Numbered from the stretch's first letter, positions 17,351 through 26,257 are shown. The stretch: DNA of 64,000 nt from Nocardioides nematodiphilus (GCF_020216525.1 NZ_JAIWOY010000005.1:62001-126000); one strand, 5' to 3'. The notes: generated from the sequence alone by a model not told the origin. Made by a program: numbers and translations.

Positions 17351-18367
17351 ATGAACGCCATCGTCCTCGGTCATCTTCATGCCCAGCGCGGCCTGGTCAG
17401 GCGCGATCAGGCGCTCGCCGCAGGGATGACCGAGGTGGAGATCGACCGCGCCGTGCGAACCGGGCACTGGGTCTCCGTACGGCGCGGTGTCTATGCCCTC
17501 CAGTCCACCGTCGCCGACGCCGTCGAGCGGGGTGCCAAACAGCGGCTGCTCGATGACGCCGCGTGTCTGCGCATCGGCCGCGACCACGTGCGCAGCCATG
17601 AGTCGGCCGGACTGGTCCTCGGCATGGGCCTCCTCCTGCCGTCCCCGTGCCTCACGCATGTCACTCGGTCGACCGTCCACGGTTCGCGCCACGAGTTCGG
17701 GGTCAAGCACCACGTCGCGCCGTACGCGCCCGGCGACGTCGTCGAGGTGGACGGGGTGCGGTGCCTCGGGATCGCGCGTACGGCGGCGGACATCGCGCGG
17801 GTACACGGCCACCCCTACGGCGTGGTGGCCTTCGACTCCGCTCTGCGGATGGGCGTGTCACTCGCCCAGCTCGAGGCCGTTCTCGAGACCATGCCGTGTT
17901 GGCCCCGGATCCGTACGGCGCGTGCCGAGCTCGAGCTCGCCGACGCCGGTGCGGAGTCGGTGCACGAGACGATGGCCCGGATGCTGGTGATCGAGCTCGG
18001 CCGGGGGAGGCCGGAGACGCAGTTCGGCCTGACGGACGGGAGTCGTGAGGTGTGGTGCGACCTGCGTCTCGACCGCCACGTCTTCGAGCCCGATGGCGCG
18101 ATCAAGTACCGGCCGCCGACCGCCGGCGGAGTCGCGACGAAGCCGCCGGAGGAGGTGCTGTGGGATGAGAAGCGTCGGCAGGACTTCATCACCGGCTTCA
18201 AGCTCGGCACGTCGCGGATCGTGTGGTCCGACTACTGGGGCACGGCGCGGGAGCGGGCCCGTGCGCGGCTGGATCGGGAGTACCGCGATACCTGTCGCCG
18301 GTTCGGCACGGACATCAGCGACCTGGCTCCGTACCGGATCGTGGGTGCTCGCCGCCGAGCCGCGTGA
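17351..18367 (+). CDS. AbiEi-type winged-helix protein fused to a PD-(D/E)xK (DUF559/Vsr-like) nuclease fold
   Basis: A 338-residue protein. Residues 1-50 (HLHAQRGLVRRDQALAAGM...VRRGVYAL) match the AbiEi antitoxin N-terminal winged helix. The middle has RTAADIAR and DSALR, typical of these actinobacterial proteins. Residues 198-310 look like a DUF559/Vsr nuclease: E202/E206, D237 (CDLRL), E246-x-D248-G, K252, then EKRRQD (273-278). The candidate catalytic set is complete, so activity is possible. There is no AbiEii toxin gene next to it. I start at ATG 17351; an upstream TTG would add 12 residues, and no ribosome site is clear. The gene is flanked by two copies of a 68-bp palindrome. Function is unknown in this family as far as I know. 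Confidence 0.8.
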   Translation: MNAIVLGHLHAQRGLVRRDQALAAGMTEVEIDRAVRTGHWVSVRRGVYALQSTVADAVERGAKQRLLDDAACLRIGRDHVRSHESAGLVLGMGLLLPSPCLTHVTRSTVHGSRHEFGVKHHVAPYAPGDVVEVDGVRCLGIARTAADIARVHGHPYGVVAFDSALRMGVSLAQLEAVLETMPCWPRIRTARAELELADAGAESVHETMARMLVIELGRGRPETQFGLTDGSREVWCDLRLDRHVFEPDGAIKYRPPTAGGVATKPPEEVLWDEKRRQDFITGFKLGTSRIVWSDYWGTARERARARLDREYRDTCRRFGTDISDLAPYRIVGARRRAA

Positions 18368-18382
18368 GGCCACTGTCTGCTT

Positions 18383-18450
18383 GTAACGCGGTGTTACACC
18401 ATCTTCCGCGGTGTTGCAGCACCGCAGAACAAGCTGTAACACCGCGTTAC
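18383..18450. repeat. 68-bp nested palindrome, copy B
   Basis: Outer 16-base arms (18383-18398 and 18435-18450) are identical to those of copy A. The inner palindrome has two changes in its left half (TTCCGCGGTGTTG), one giving a mismatch and one a G-U pair in RNA. The five differences from copy A all lie between the outer arms. It sits in the convergent gap between the nuclease-fold gene and upp, so it may also act as a terminator. Confidence 0.95.
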
Positions 18451-18498
18451 ATGGGCCCAGTTTCGCGGCGGGACGCCGAGGCCACCGAAGGCGTAGGG

Positions 18499-19146
18499 TC
18501 AGCCCGCGACGCCGTAGAGCCGGTCGCCGGCGTCGCCGAGCCCGGGCACGATGTAGCCGTGCTCGTTGAGGCGCTCGTCCATGGCGGCGGTCACGACCTT
18601 GATCGGCACGTCGATGTGCGCGGTCAGCTCCTCGAGCCGGGCCACGCCCTCGGGGGCGACGAGCAGGCACACGCAGGTGATGTGGTCGGCGCCGCGCGAG
18701 ACCAGGAAGTCGATCGCCGCGGCCAGGGTGCCGCCGGTGGCGAGCATCGGGTCGACGACGTAGCACTGGCGCCCGGACAGGTCCGCGGGCAGGCGCTCGG
18801 CGTACGTGGTCGCCTGGAGCGTCTCCTCATTGCGCACCATGCCCAGGAAGCCGACCTCGGCGGTCGGGACCAGGCGCATCATGCCCTCGAGCATGCCGAG
18901 GCCGGCGCGCAGGATCGGCACGACCAGCGGACGCGGGCTCGCCAGCTCGACGCCCTGCGTCTCGGCGACCGGGGTGGTGATGGTGACCGGGCAGACCCGG
19001 ACCTCGCGGGTGGCCTCGTACGCCAGCAGCGTGACCAGCTCGTCGGCGAGCGAGCGGAAGGTCGGCGAATCGGTGCGCTCGTCGCGCAGATGGGTGAGCT
19101 TGTGAGCGACGAGCGGGTGGTCGACGACAAGGGTCTGCAGGGCCAT
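18499..19146 (-). CDS. upp: uracil phosphoribosyltransferase
   Basis: A 215-residue type I phosphoribosyltransferase. PILRAGLGM and the PRPP loop [11 protein letters not shown] are clear, and the C-terminal uracil-binding stretch [15 protein letters not shown] is intact. It salvages uracil to UMP. ATG at 19146. Convergent with the nuclease-fold gene and divergent from the tadA pair. Identification is secure. Confidence 0.96.
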   Translation of the reverse strand: MALQTLVVDHPLVAHKLTHLRDERTDSPTFRSLADELVTLLAYEATREVRVCPVTITTPVAETQGVELASPRPLVVPILRAGLGMLEGMMRLVPTAEVGFLGMVRNEETLQATTYAERLPADLSGRQCYVVDPMLATGGTLAAAIDFLVSRGADHITCVCLLVAPEGVARLEELTAHIDVPIKVVTAAMDERLNEHGYIVPGLGDAGDRLYGVAG

Positions 19147-19240
19147 GGCGGCACCCTACGGGAAGCGACGGCGGAAGGGGTTGGACATGGGTCCCCAATA
19201 GGGGTTGGCCGCACGCCCATGCTCTGTCACTCTGGATGAC

Positions 19241-19726
19241 ATGCCCGAGCAGGTGGATGGTGTCGACTTCGCGCTTGCGGTCTATCGCGAAGACGGCGAG
19301 TGGACGGCGCAGGAGCTGGCGCACGACGTCCTCGTCGACGTCGACACGCTGGTCCACGCGTTGCGCCGCTTCCCCGGCGACGGGGGTGCGCTCGGCCTGA
19401 TCGCGATCGATGAGGACTTCTTCGTCGTCGTGCGGGTCGCGGGCGCGGCCACCAGCATCCTGCTCTCCGACATCACCGCCGCCGACGAGTGGGAACTGGC
19501 CGGCGACGCCCTCGACCACCTCGGCCTGCCCATGCCCGAGGACGAGGACGCGCCCGAGCCCGCCGGCGACCTCGGCATCCTGGCCGACATGGGGATGAGC
19601 GCGATGGACATGGGCATCCTGCTCGACGACGTCGACCTCTATCCCGACGAGATGGTCTCCGAGATCGCTCGCAAGCTCGGCTTCGGCCAGCTCTTCGACG
19701 ACACGATCGGGCTCGCCTCCGCGTGA
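19241..19726 (+). CDS. tRNA adenosine deaminase-associated protein
   Basis: A 161-residue acidic protein of a family found almost only beside tadA in actinobacteria. It begins VDFALAVYREDGEW and ends GQLFDDTIGLASA, both typical. No catalytic motif is seen. The stop overlaps the tadA start by one base (TGATG), so the two are co-translated. Its role is inferred from this constant pairing. Confidence 0.85.
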   Translation: MPEQVDGVDFALAVYREDGEWTAQELAHDVLVDVDTLVHALRRFPGDGGALGLIAIDEDFFVVVRVAGAATSILLSDITAADEWELAGDALDHLGLPMPEDEDAPEPAGDLGILADMGMSAMDMGILLDDVDLYPDEMVSEIARKLGFGQLFDDTIGLASA

Positions 19727-20226
19727 TGACGACGGACCGATGGGCGGCGCCGATGGCGACCGCCCTGGATGAGGCGCGAGCGGCACTCGCGACCGGCGAC
19801 GTGCCGATCGGCGCCGTCGTCCTCTCGCCCGAGGGCGAGGTGATCGGCCGCGGGCGCAACGTCCGCGAGGCCGACGCCGACCCGACCGGCCACGCCGAGG
19901 TGGTCGCCCTGCGCGAGGCGGCCCGGGCCCGCGGGGAGTGGCGGCTCGACGGATGCTCGCTCGTGGTCACGCTCGAGCCCTGCACGATGTGCGCCGGCGC
20001 GATCGTGCTGGCCCGGATCAAGACCCTCGTCTTCGGCGCGTACGACGAGAAGGCCGGCGCGGTGGGCTCCCTGTGGGACGTCGTCCGTGACCGCAGGCTC
20101 AACCACCGCCCCGAGGTCCTCGCCGGTGTCGCCGAGGCCGAGTGTGCCGGGCTGCTGGCCGATTTCTTCCAGGGACAGCGAGTGGCCTCCTCCGGGTCGG
20201 GACCCGCGGCCGCGCGAGACGCCTGA
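19726..20226 (+). CDS. tadA: tRNA adenosine(34) deaminase
   Basis: A 166-residue cytidine-deaminase-fold enzyme. Zinc ligands are H56 with catalytic E58 (HAEVV) and C86/C89 (PCTMC). It converts adenosine 34 to inosine in tRNA-Arg(ACG). The order partner protein-tadA is typical of actinobacteria. The convergent LacI regulator gene ends ten bases after the tadA stop. Confidence 0.95.
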   Translation: MTTDRWAAPMATALDEARAALATGDVPIGAVVLSPEGEVIGRGRNVREADADPTGHAEVVALREAARARGEWRLDGCSLVVTLEPCTMCAGAIVLARIKTLVFGAYDEKAGAVGSLWDVVRDRRLNHRPEVLAGVAEAECAGLLADFFQGQRVASSGSGPAAARDA

Positions 20227-20235
20227 CGCAGAGCC

Positions 20236-21282
20236 TCAGTCGGCGAGGCTGACCCGCGGGTGCGTCCCGAGGGTCGAGGCTCGGGCGACGAGCTCGGGGG
20301 TGAAGACGACCTGCTGGTGGCGATGCTCGGGATTCGTCGCCTCGTCGAGGACCAGATCGGCGGCGGCCCGGCCGAGCTCCTGACGGGGTTGCCGTACGGA
20401 GGTCAGCGGCACCGCGGCCGCGGCCGCGAACTCGATGTCGTCGTAGCCGACGATCGCCAGGTCGTCCGGGACGCGCAGACCGGTCGCGGTGGCCTGCTGG
20501 AGGAGCCCGAGGGCGATCAGGTCGTTGGCACAGACGGCGGCCGTCGGGCGCCGGTTCGACGGGATGCCGGCCAGGCGCTCGCCCGCTGAGCGCCCGGAGG
20601 CGACGGTGAGGGAGTCTGCGGCGACGAGGGTGAGGTCGTCGGACGGGAGGCCGGCGGCGGCCCACGCCAGCCGGGCGCCCTCGTAGCGATCGGCCACCTG
20701 ACCGACGCCCAGCGACCCGCCGACGAAGGCGACGCGACGGTGGCCCCGGTCGATGAGGTGCTCCACGGCGATGCGGCCGCCGAGCACGTCGTCGACCGCG
20801 ACGGAGCAGAACTGGTCGCCCTTGCGGATCCGGTCGACGACGACCAGGGGCGTGCCACGCTGGGCGATCGCGTCGAGCAACGGGGTATCGGGATCGACCG
20901 GCGTGATGAGGATGCCCTGCACCCGCTGCTGCTCGAGGTGACCGAGATGGGTCGCCTCGCGCGCCTCGCGACTGTCGCTGTTGCACAGGAAGAGCGAGAG
21001 GTCGGCCGACTCGGCGGCGTGCTCGATCCCCTGGGCGACGTCGGTGAAGAACGGGTTGCCGGCGTCGAGCATGACGTAGGCCAGCGCACGCGTGCGGCCC
21101 GAGCGCAGGGAGCGCGCCGACTCGTTGCGGATGAACCCGAGGTCGGCCATCGCCCGCTCGACCTTCTCGCGCGTCGACGCGGTCACCCGATCGGGCCGGT
21201 TCAGCACGTTCGAGACGGTGCCGAGGGAGACGCCTGCGGCCGCGGCGACGTCCTTCATCGACGCAGACGCCTGTGTGCTCAC
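20236..21282 (-). CDS. LacI-family regulator of the rhamnose operon
   Basis: A 348-residue repressor. The helix-turn-helix is MKDVAAAAGVSLGTVSNVL followed by a hinge ending LRSGRT, then a periplasmic-binding-like sugar domain (PFFTDVAQGIE, YDDIEFAAA). GTG start at 21282 with GAGGGG seven bases upstream. It is divergent from the rhamnose ABC/catabolic operon, and LacI-type dyads lie in the shared 179-bp gap, so it most likely represses that operon and itself until rhamnose or a derivative binds. The effector is inferred from neighbours. Confidence 0.88.
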   Translation of the reverse strand: MSTQASASMKDVAAAAGVSLGTVSNVLNRPDRVTASTREKVERAMADLGFIRNESARSLRSGRTRALAYVMLDAGNPFFTDVAQGIEHAAESADLSLFLCNSDSREAREATHLGHLEQQRVQGILITPVDPDTPLLDAIAQRGTPLVVVDRIRKGDQFCSVAVDDVLGGRIAVEHLIDRGHRRVAFVGGSLGVGQVADRYEGARLAWAAAGLPSDDLTLVAADSLTVASGRSAGERLAGIPSNRRPTAAVCANDLIALGLLQQATATGLRVPDDLAIVGYDDIEFAAAAAVPLTSVRQPRQELGRAAADLVLDEATNPEHRHQQVVFTPELVARASTLGTHPRVSLAD

Positions 21283-21314
21283 GCGGTTCCCCTCTGGTGC
21301 GCTTGTTTAAAGGA

Positions 21315-21343
21315 TTCAATCGTTTTCAAAGGTCGTATGTCAA
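21315..21343 (-). promoter_or_regulatory. promoter and operator candidate for the LacI regulator
   Basis: On the minus strand TTGACA (21343-21338) is a good -35. Seventeen bases later lies a weak -10 (ATTGAA). Between and over them is TTGAAAACGATTGAA (21329-21315), an imperfect LacI-like dyad. This fits autorepression. Confidence 0.45.
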
Positions 21344-21394
21344 CGCTTGGATCACGGATTGATCACGGATTGAGCGGGCAATCCGGGTAGGCCC

Positions 21395-21424
21395 TTGACG
21401 GCTGTGACTGGCGTCACCTAGTCT
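21395..21424 (+). promoter_or_regulatory. promoter of the rhamnose operon with a Crp/GlxR-like site in its spacer
   Basis: TTGACG (21395-21400) and TAGTCT (21419-21424) are 18 bases apart. The spacer holds TGTGA-N6-TCACC (21403-21418), nine of ten bases of the CRP consensus. Start of transcription would fall near 21431. Confidence 0.55.
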
Positions 21425-21437
21425 CCAACTCGTTCGA

Positions 21438-21451
21438 TTAAAACGTTTCAA
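21438..21451 (+). promoter_or_regulatory. LacI-type operator before the rhamnose ABC genes
   Basis: TTAAAACGTTTCAA is a near-perfect 14-bp palindrome (one mismatch) with an AACGTT core. It lies just downstream of the predicted transcription start and its last bases run into the AAAGGAG ribosome site of the first gene, well placed to block initiation. Confidence 0.7.
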
Positions 21452-21461
21452 AGGAGCGGGC

Positions 21462-23012
21462 ATGCCGGAATCGGCAACGGGCCCCGTGGTGCTCGAGCTG
21501 CGGGAAGTCGCGAAGTCCTTCGGGACCGTCGTGGCGCTCCGCTCGAGCAGTCTCACCGTCCGGCGCGGGTCCATCCATGCGCTGGTAGGCGAGAACGGCG
21601 CGGGCAAGTCGACCCTGATCAAGATCGTCGCTGGTGTCTATCGGCGGGATGCGGGCGACTTCCGCTTCCTCGGCGATGACGTGGACTTCCACTCGACCGC
21701 GGCCTCCAAGGCCGCCGGCATCGCGGTGATCTACCAGGAGCCGACGCTCTTCCCGGACCTCTCGGTCACCGAGAACATCTTCATGGGGCGCCAGCCGCTC
21801 GGTCGGGGCCGTCGGATCGACCGGGCCGCGATGTATGCCGAGGCCGAGTCCCTGTTCCGCCGGCTCGGGGTTCAGATCGACCCGCGCCGCCCGGCTCGTG
21901 GTCTGTCCATCGCCGACCAGCAGATCATCGAGATCGCCAAGGCGATCTCGCTCGACGCGAGCCTGCTGATCATGGATGAGCCGACCGCCGCGCTCTCGGG
22001 CGTCGAGGTCGAGCGGCTCTTCGCCGTGGCGCGCAGCCTGCGCGACGAGGGCCGCGGACTGGTCTTCATCTCCCACCGGTTCGACGAGGTCTTCGACCTG
22101 TGCGACACGGTCACGGTCATGCGCGACGGGGAGTACATCTCCACGGACCCGATCGCGGACACGTCGGTCGACCAGATCGTCGCCCGGATGGTCGGCCGCG
22201 AGGTCGCCGAGCTCTTCCCGAAGACTCCCGCCCCCATCGGCGAGCCGGTGCTCGAGGTCGAGAACCTGAGCTCCACGGGCATCTTCCACGACGTGAGCCT
22301 CACCGTCCGCGCCGGCGAGATCGTCGGTCTGGCCGGTCTGGTCGGTGCCGGTCGATCCGAGATCGCCCGTGCGATCTTCGGCGTCGACGCCTACGACTCC
22401 GGATCGGTGCGGATGCTGGGCAAGGAGGTCCCGCGGCGCGACGTCCGGGCCGCGATCCGGGCCGGCGTGGCGTTCATCCCCGAGGACCGGCGCAAGCAGG
22501 GACTCGTGGTGGAGTCCTCGGTGGCGCGCAACGTCGCCGCCGTGATCCGCAACGGTCTGGCCACGAGCGGGGTGCTGACCTCTGCCGCGGAGAACCGGGC
22601 CAGCGGCCCGTGGGCCGCTCGCCTGGAGGTCAAGACCTCCGCCCTCGACATGGCCGCCGCGACGATGTCGGGCGGCAACCAGCAGAAGGTCGTCATCGCC
22701 AAGTGGCTGGCGACCGAGCCGAAGCTGCTCATCATCGACGAGCCCACGCGTGGCATCGACGTCGGCACCAAGTCCGAGGTGCACCGCCTACTGTCCGACC
22801 TGGCCGGCCAGGGCATGGCGATCCTGATGATCTCCTCCGAGCTTCCCGAGGTGCTCGGGATGGCCGACCGCGTCCTGGTCGTGTGCGAGGGCGAGATCAC
22901 CGCCGAGATCGCCCGCGAGGACGCCACCCCCGAGAAGGTCATGCACGCAGCAACCCGGGCGGCCCGCCCCAACGACATCCCGCCCGCGACGACGGTGGAG
23001 GTCTCCGCATGA
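21462..23012 (+). CDS. rhaT: rhamnose ABC transporter ATP-binding protein (double ATPase)
   Basis: A 516-residue protein with two ABC ATPase halves, as in sugar importers of the RbsA/XylG class. The first half has Walker A GENGAGKST and Walker B LLIMDEPTAAL. The second half has a degenerate Walker A (GLVGAGRSE), the signature MSGGNQQK and LLIIDEPTRG. It drives uptake with two permeases and a lipoprotein that follow with four-base overlaps or a four-base gap. A clear AAAGGAG ribosome site precedes ATG 21462. The rhamnose assignment rests on rhamnose catabolic genes in the same transcription unit. Confidence 0.9.
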   Translation: MPESATGPVVLELREVAKSFGTVVALRSSSLTVRRGSIHALVGENGAGKSTLIKIVAGVYRRDAGDFRFLGDDVDFHSTAASKAAGIAVIYQEPTLFPDLSVTENIFMGRQPLGRGRRIDRAAMYAEAESLFRRLGVQIDPRRPARGLSIADQQIIEIAKAISLDASLLIMDEPTAALSGVEVERLFAVARSLRDEGRGLVFISHRFDEVFDLCDTVTVMRDGEYISTDPIADTSVDQIVARMVGREVAELFPKTPAPIGEPVLEVENLSSTGIFHDVSLTVRAGEIVGLAGLVGAGRSEIARAIFGVDAYDSGSVRMLGKEVPRRDVRAAIRAGVAFIPEDRRKQGLVVESSVARNVAAVIRNGLATSGVLTSAAENRASGPWAARLEVKTSALDMAAATMSGGNQQKVVIAKWLATEPKLLIIDEPTRGIDVGTKSEVHRLLSDLAGQGMAILMISSELPEVLGMADRVLVVCEGEITAEIAREDATPEKVMHAATRAARPNDIPPATTVEVSA

Positions 23013-24040
23013 GCACCCTGACCCTGAGCCCGAGCGAGGTGTCGCCGGCCCGCCGCCTGCTGGGCGGCGCACTGCGCTCACGTGAGATCGCCGTCGCCAT
23101 CGTGCTGCTGCTGGTCATCGCGGCTACCACGATCAAGAACAGCCACTTCCTCTTCGGCGACAACGGCTGGCGAGACCTGCTCCTGACACCGTCGATCCTG
23201 CTCATCCTGGCCGTCGGCCAGGCGGCAGTGGTCATCACCCGCAACGTCGACCTGTCGGTCGGCTCGGTGCTCGGCCTGACCGCGTACCTCACCGGGCGGA
23301 TCTTCATCGCCCACCCCGGCACACCGGTCTTCCTGGTCTTCCTCATCGGGCTGGCCTTCGGGGCCGTGCTGGGGCTGGTGAACGGCGTGCTGGTGGCGTG
23401 GGGCCGGGTCCCCGCGCTGGTCATCACGCTGGGCACGATGTACATCTTCCGCGGGATCTTCCTGTCGTGGGCGGGCAGCAACCGGGTCAACGCCTCCGAC
23501 ATGCCCGACAGCTTCCTCAACCTCGGCACCCAGCAGTTCCTGAGCATCCCGGTGCTCTTCATCGTCGCGGTGGTCGTGCTCGCACTCGTCGGCTACTACC
23601 TCTACACCGCCCGTGGCGGACGCGAGCTGTACGCCATCGGCTCCGACCCCGAGGCGGCCGAGCTGTACGGCCTCAAGGTCACGCGCCGCATCCTGGGCGC
23701 CTTCCTCCTGTCGGGCTCGATGGCGGGCCTGGCCGGCGTGATGACCGCGGCCCGCTACGGCACCGTCAGCTCCAACGCCGGACTCAACCTCGAGCTCCAG
23801 GCGGTCGGGGCCGCGGTGATCGGCGGCGTGGCCATCTTCGGCGGCAGCGGCACCGTCTGGGGCGCCGCGATCGGCGCCTGCCTGCTCGTGACGATCAACC
23901 GCGCACTGCCGGTGCTGGGTGTCCAGGACTTCTGGCAGCAGTTCGTGGTCGGCGTCCTCATCATCGGCTCCATCGTGCTCGACCGGGTGCTCTCCATCCG
24001 TCGCGACCGCAAGCTCATCGAAGCGAGGGACAACGCATGA
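23009..24040 (+). CDS. rhaP: rhamnose ABC transporter permease 1
   Basis: A 343-residue BPD_transp_2 permease with about ten hydrophobic segments. It has the family stretches ITRNVDLSVGSVLGL and PALVITLGTMYIFRG. Start ATGA overlaps the ATPase stop; the next permease overlaps its stop in the same way. With its sister permease it should form a heterodimeric channel in the membrane. Confidence 0.9.
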   Translation: MSTLTLSPSEVSPARRLLGGALRSREIAVAIVLLLVIAATTIKNSHFLFGDNGWRDLLLTPSILLILAVGQAAVVITRNVDLSVGSVLGLTAYLTGRIFIAHPGTPVFLVFLIGLAFGAVLGLVNGVLVAWGRVPALVITLGTMYIFRGIFLSWAGSNRVNASDMPDSFLNLGTQQFLSIPVLFIVAVVVLALVGYYLYTARGGRELYAIGSDPEAAELYGLKVTRRILGAFLLSGSMAGLAGVMTAARYGTVSSNAGLNLELQAVGAAVIGGVAIFGGSGTVWGAAIGACLLVTINRALPVLGVQDFWQQFVVGVLIIGSIVLDRVLSIRRDRKLIEARDNA

Positions 24041-25122
24041 CCTCCGCGACCGTCACCGGCGCCCCACCGGCGGCCCGTACCTATCGCGCGTACAGCCACT
24101 CGTGGTGGCGTCGGACCCTGCTCACCCGCGAGGTCGCGATCATCGCGCTCCTGGTGCTGGTCTTCGGCTGGGCCAGCGCCAACGTGGCCAACTTCAAGAG
24201 CCCGCTGACGATCTACTTCCTCAGTCTCGACAACGCCGAGATCATGCTGATCGCGCTGCCGATGGCCCTGGTCATCATCACCGGCGAGATCGATCTCTCG
24301 GTCGCCAGTGTGGTGGGCCTGTCCAGCGTGACCGTCGGCCTCCTGCATCAGGACGCCGGACTGTCGATCCCACTCGCCGGGCTCATCGCGATCCTGGTCG
24401 GCGTGGTCGCCGGCGCGCTCAACGGCTTCCTGATCGCCTACGTGGGACTGCCGTCCCTGGCCGTCACGATCGGCACCATGGCCGCCTACCGCGGCCTGGC
24501 CGTCGGCCTGCTCGGCACCACCGCCAAGACGGACTTCCCGTTGAAGTGGACCGACCTGTCCACACAGCACATCGGCTCGACGCGTTTCCCGGTCATCGTC
24601 CTCCCGATCCTCGTCCTCATCGCGGTCTTCGTCTGGCTGCTGCACTTCTCCACGTTCGGCCGCGGGGTCTTCGAGATCGGGCTCAACGACGAGGCGGCGC
24701 ACTTCAGCGGCGTCAACGTCGCCCGGACGAAGTTCATCCTGTTCATCCTGACGGCCGCGATCTCGGCCTTCGCCGGCATCTACATCACCCTGCGCAGCGG
24801 CAACGCCCGCGGCGACAACGCGACCGGCGACGAGCTGAAGGTCATCGCGGCGGTGCTCCTGGGCGGCGTCTCCATCTTCGGCGGTCGCGGCGCACTGCAC
24901 GGCGTCATCGCCGGCGTCCTGCTCATCGGCGTGATCCAGAGCGCGATGCGACTGCAGAACGAGACGGTCAACGTCATCAACATCGTCATCGGAGCGCTCC
25001 TGGTGCTCTCGGTGATGTCCACCAGCATCCTCGCCTGGCTCTCGAAGCAGAGGGCCCGGCGGGCAGGTCTCGGAACCCTCCGGCGACGGCAAGCGGTCGC
25101 CACATCCCACCCAGAGAGGTAG
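24037..25122 (+). CDS. rhaQ: rhamnose ABC transporter permease 2
   Basis: A 361-residue BPD_transp_2 permease, homologous to the preceding one (ITGEIDLSVASVVGLSS, PSLAVTIGTMAAYRG). It has an about 40-residue cytosolic N-terminus and a basic C-terminal tail. ATGA overlap with the first permease; the binding lipoprotein starts four bases after its stop. Confidence 0.9.
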   Translation: MTSATVTGAPPAARTYRAYSHSWWRRTLLTREVAIIALLVLVFGWASANVANFKSPLTIYFLSLDNAEIMLIALPMALVIITGEIDLSVASVVGLSSVTVGLLHQDAGLSIPLAGLIAILVGVVAGALNGFLIAYVGLPSLAVTIGTMAAYRGLAVGLLGTTAKTDFPLKWTDLSTQHIGSTRFPVIVLPILVLIAVFVWLLHFSTFGRGVFEIGLNDEAAHFSGVNVARTKFILFILTAAISAFAGIYITLRSGNARGDNATGDELKVIAAVLLGGVSIFGGRGALHGVIAGVLLIGVIQSAMRLQNETVNVINIVIGALLVLSVMSTSILAWLSKQRARRAGLGTLRRRQAVATSHPER

Positions 25123-25126
25123 AACA

Positions 25127-26179
25127 ATGAAGTTCAGCACCCGTCGGCTCACCGCCGGTACGGCCGTGGCACTGGTTGCCACGCTGAGCCTGGCCGCTTG
25201 CGGCAGCAGCAACAACAGCAGCAGTAACAGCGCCGACAGCGGTAGCAACGGCGGCTCCGGCTCGGGCACCACGATCACCTTCATCCCGAAGAACCTGGGC
25301 AACCCGTACTTCGACGCCTCGGACAAGGACGGCGGCAAGGTGGCCGTCGACGAGTTCAAGGGCGTCTACCAGGAGGTCGGCCCGGACACCGCGACCCCCG
25401 ACGGCCAGGTCTCGTTCATCAACACCGCGGCCCAGCAGGGGGTCAAGGCCCTGGTCATCTCGGCCGACGACCCGAAGGCGCCGTGCTCTGCGATCAAGCA
25501 GGCCATGTCGGCCGGCACGAAGGTCGTCACCTTCGACTCCGACACCAGCGCCGACTGCCGCGACCTGTACATCAACCAGGCCACGCCGGAGGGCATCGCC
25601 AAGACCGAGGTCGACCAGATCGCCCAGCAGATCGGCGACTCCGGAGAGATCGCGATCCTCTCGGCCGCGGCCAACGCGACCAACCAGAACGCGTGGATCG
25701 AGCTGATGAAGAAGGACCTGGCGGCCGACCACCCGAACATCAAGCTCGTCGACACCGTCTACGGCAACGACGACGACCAGACCTCGTTCGACAAGACCGC
25801 CGCCCTGCTCTCGGACCACCCGAACCTGAAGGGCATCATCTCGCCGACCACCGTCGGCATCGCCGCCGCCGCCCGCTACCTCGACACCTCGTCCTCCAAG
25901 GGCAAGGTCGCGCTCACCGGTCTCGGCACGCCCAACCAGATGCGCAAGTACGTCAAGGACGGCACCGTCACCTCGTTCGCTCTGTGGAACCCGAGCGACC
26001 TGGGCTACCTGGCCGCCTACGCCGCGAAGGCGCTCGTCGACGGTGACATCAAGGGCGACGAGGGCGACAAGTTCACCGCGGGCAAGCTCGGCGACTTCAC
26101 CGTCGGCGCCGACGGCGTCGTCCTGCTGGGCGACCCGACCGTGTTCACCAAGGACAACATCGACAAGTTCAACTTCTGA
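25127..26179 (+). CDS. rhaS: rhamnose ABC transporter substrate-binding lipoprotein
   Basis: A 350-residue periplasmic-binding protein. The signal peptide ends in lipobox LAAC with C25 as lipidation site, followed by a Ser/Asn/Gly linker. The mature part is the sugar-binding fold of the RbsB/XylF type (FIPKNLGNPYFDAS, ALVISADDPKAP, GLGTPNQMRKYVKDG). Anchored outside the membrane, it delivers rhamnose to the permeases. A GAGAGG ribosome site precedes it. Two overlapping hairpins follow. Confidence 0.9.
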   Translation: MKFSTRRLTAGTAVALVATLSLAACGSSNNSSSNSADSGSNGGSGSGTTITFIPKNLGNPYFDASDKDGGKVAVDEFKGVYQEVGPDTATPDGQVSFINTAAQQGVKALVISADDPKAPCSAIKQAMSAGTKVVTFDSDTSADCRDLYINQATPEGIAKTEVDQIAQQIGDSGEIAILSAAANATNQNAWIELMKKDLAADHPNIKLVDTVYGNDDDQTSFDKTAALLSDHPNLKGIISPTTVGIAAAARYLDTSSSKGKVALTGLGTPNQMRKYVKDGTVTSFALWNPSDLGYLAAYAAKALVDGDIKGDEGDKFTAGKLGDFTVGADGVVLLGDPTVFTKDNIDKFNF

Positions 26180-26200
26180 GTCAGCCCTCCTCAGAAGCCA

Positions 26201-26257
26201 CGCCTGCCGGGGCCGCGACCCGGTCCCGGCAGGCGCCCCGAACCCCGGTCGGGGCGC
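26201..26257 (+). terminator. two overlapping hairpins between the importer and catabolic genes
   Basis: Hairpin 1 pairs CGCCTGCCGGG (26201-26211) with CCCGGCAGGCG (26225-26235). Hairpin 2 pairs GCGCCCCGA (26233-26241) with TCGGGGCGC (26249-26257). They share 26233-26235, so only one can form fully. They may protect the importer message 3' end or attenuate read-through into rhaM. Confidence 0.5.

Noticed and set aside
17351..18367. Complete type IV toxin-antitoxin system
   Set aside because: Only the AbiEi-like N-terminal domain is present; no AbiEii-type nucleotidyltransferase gene lies next to it.
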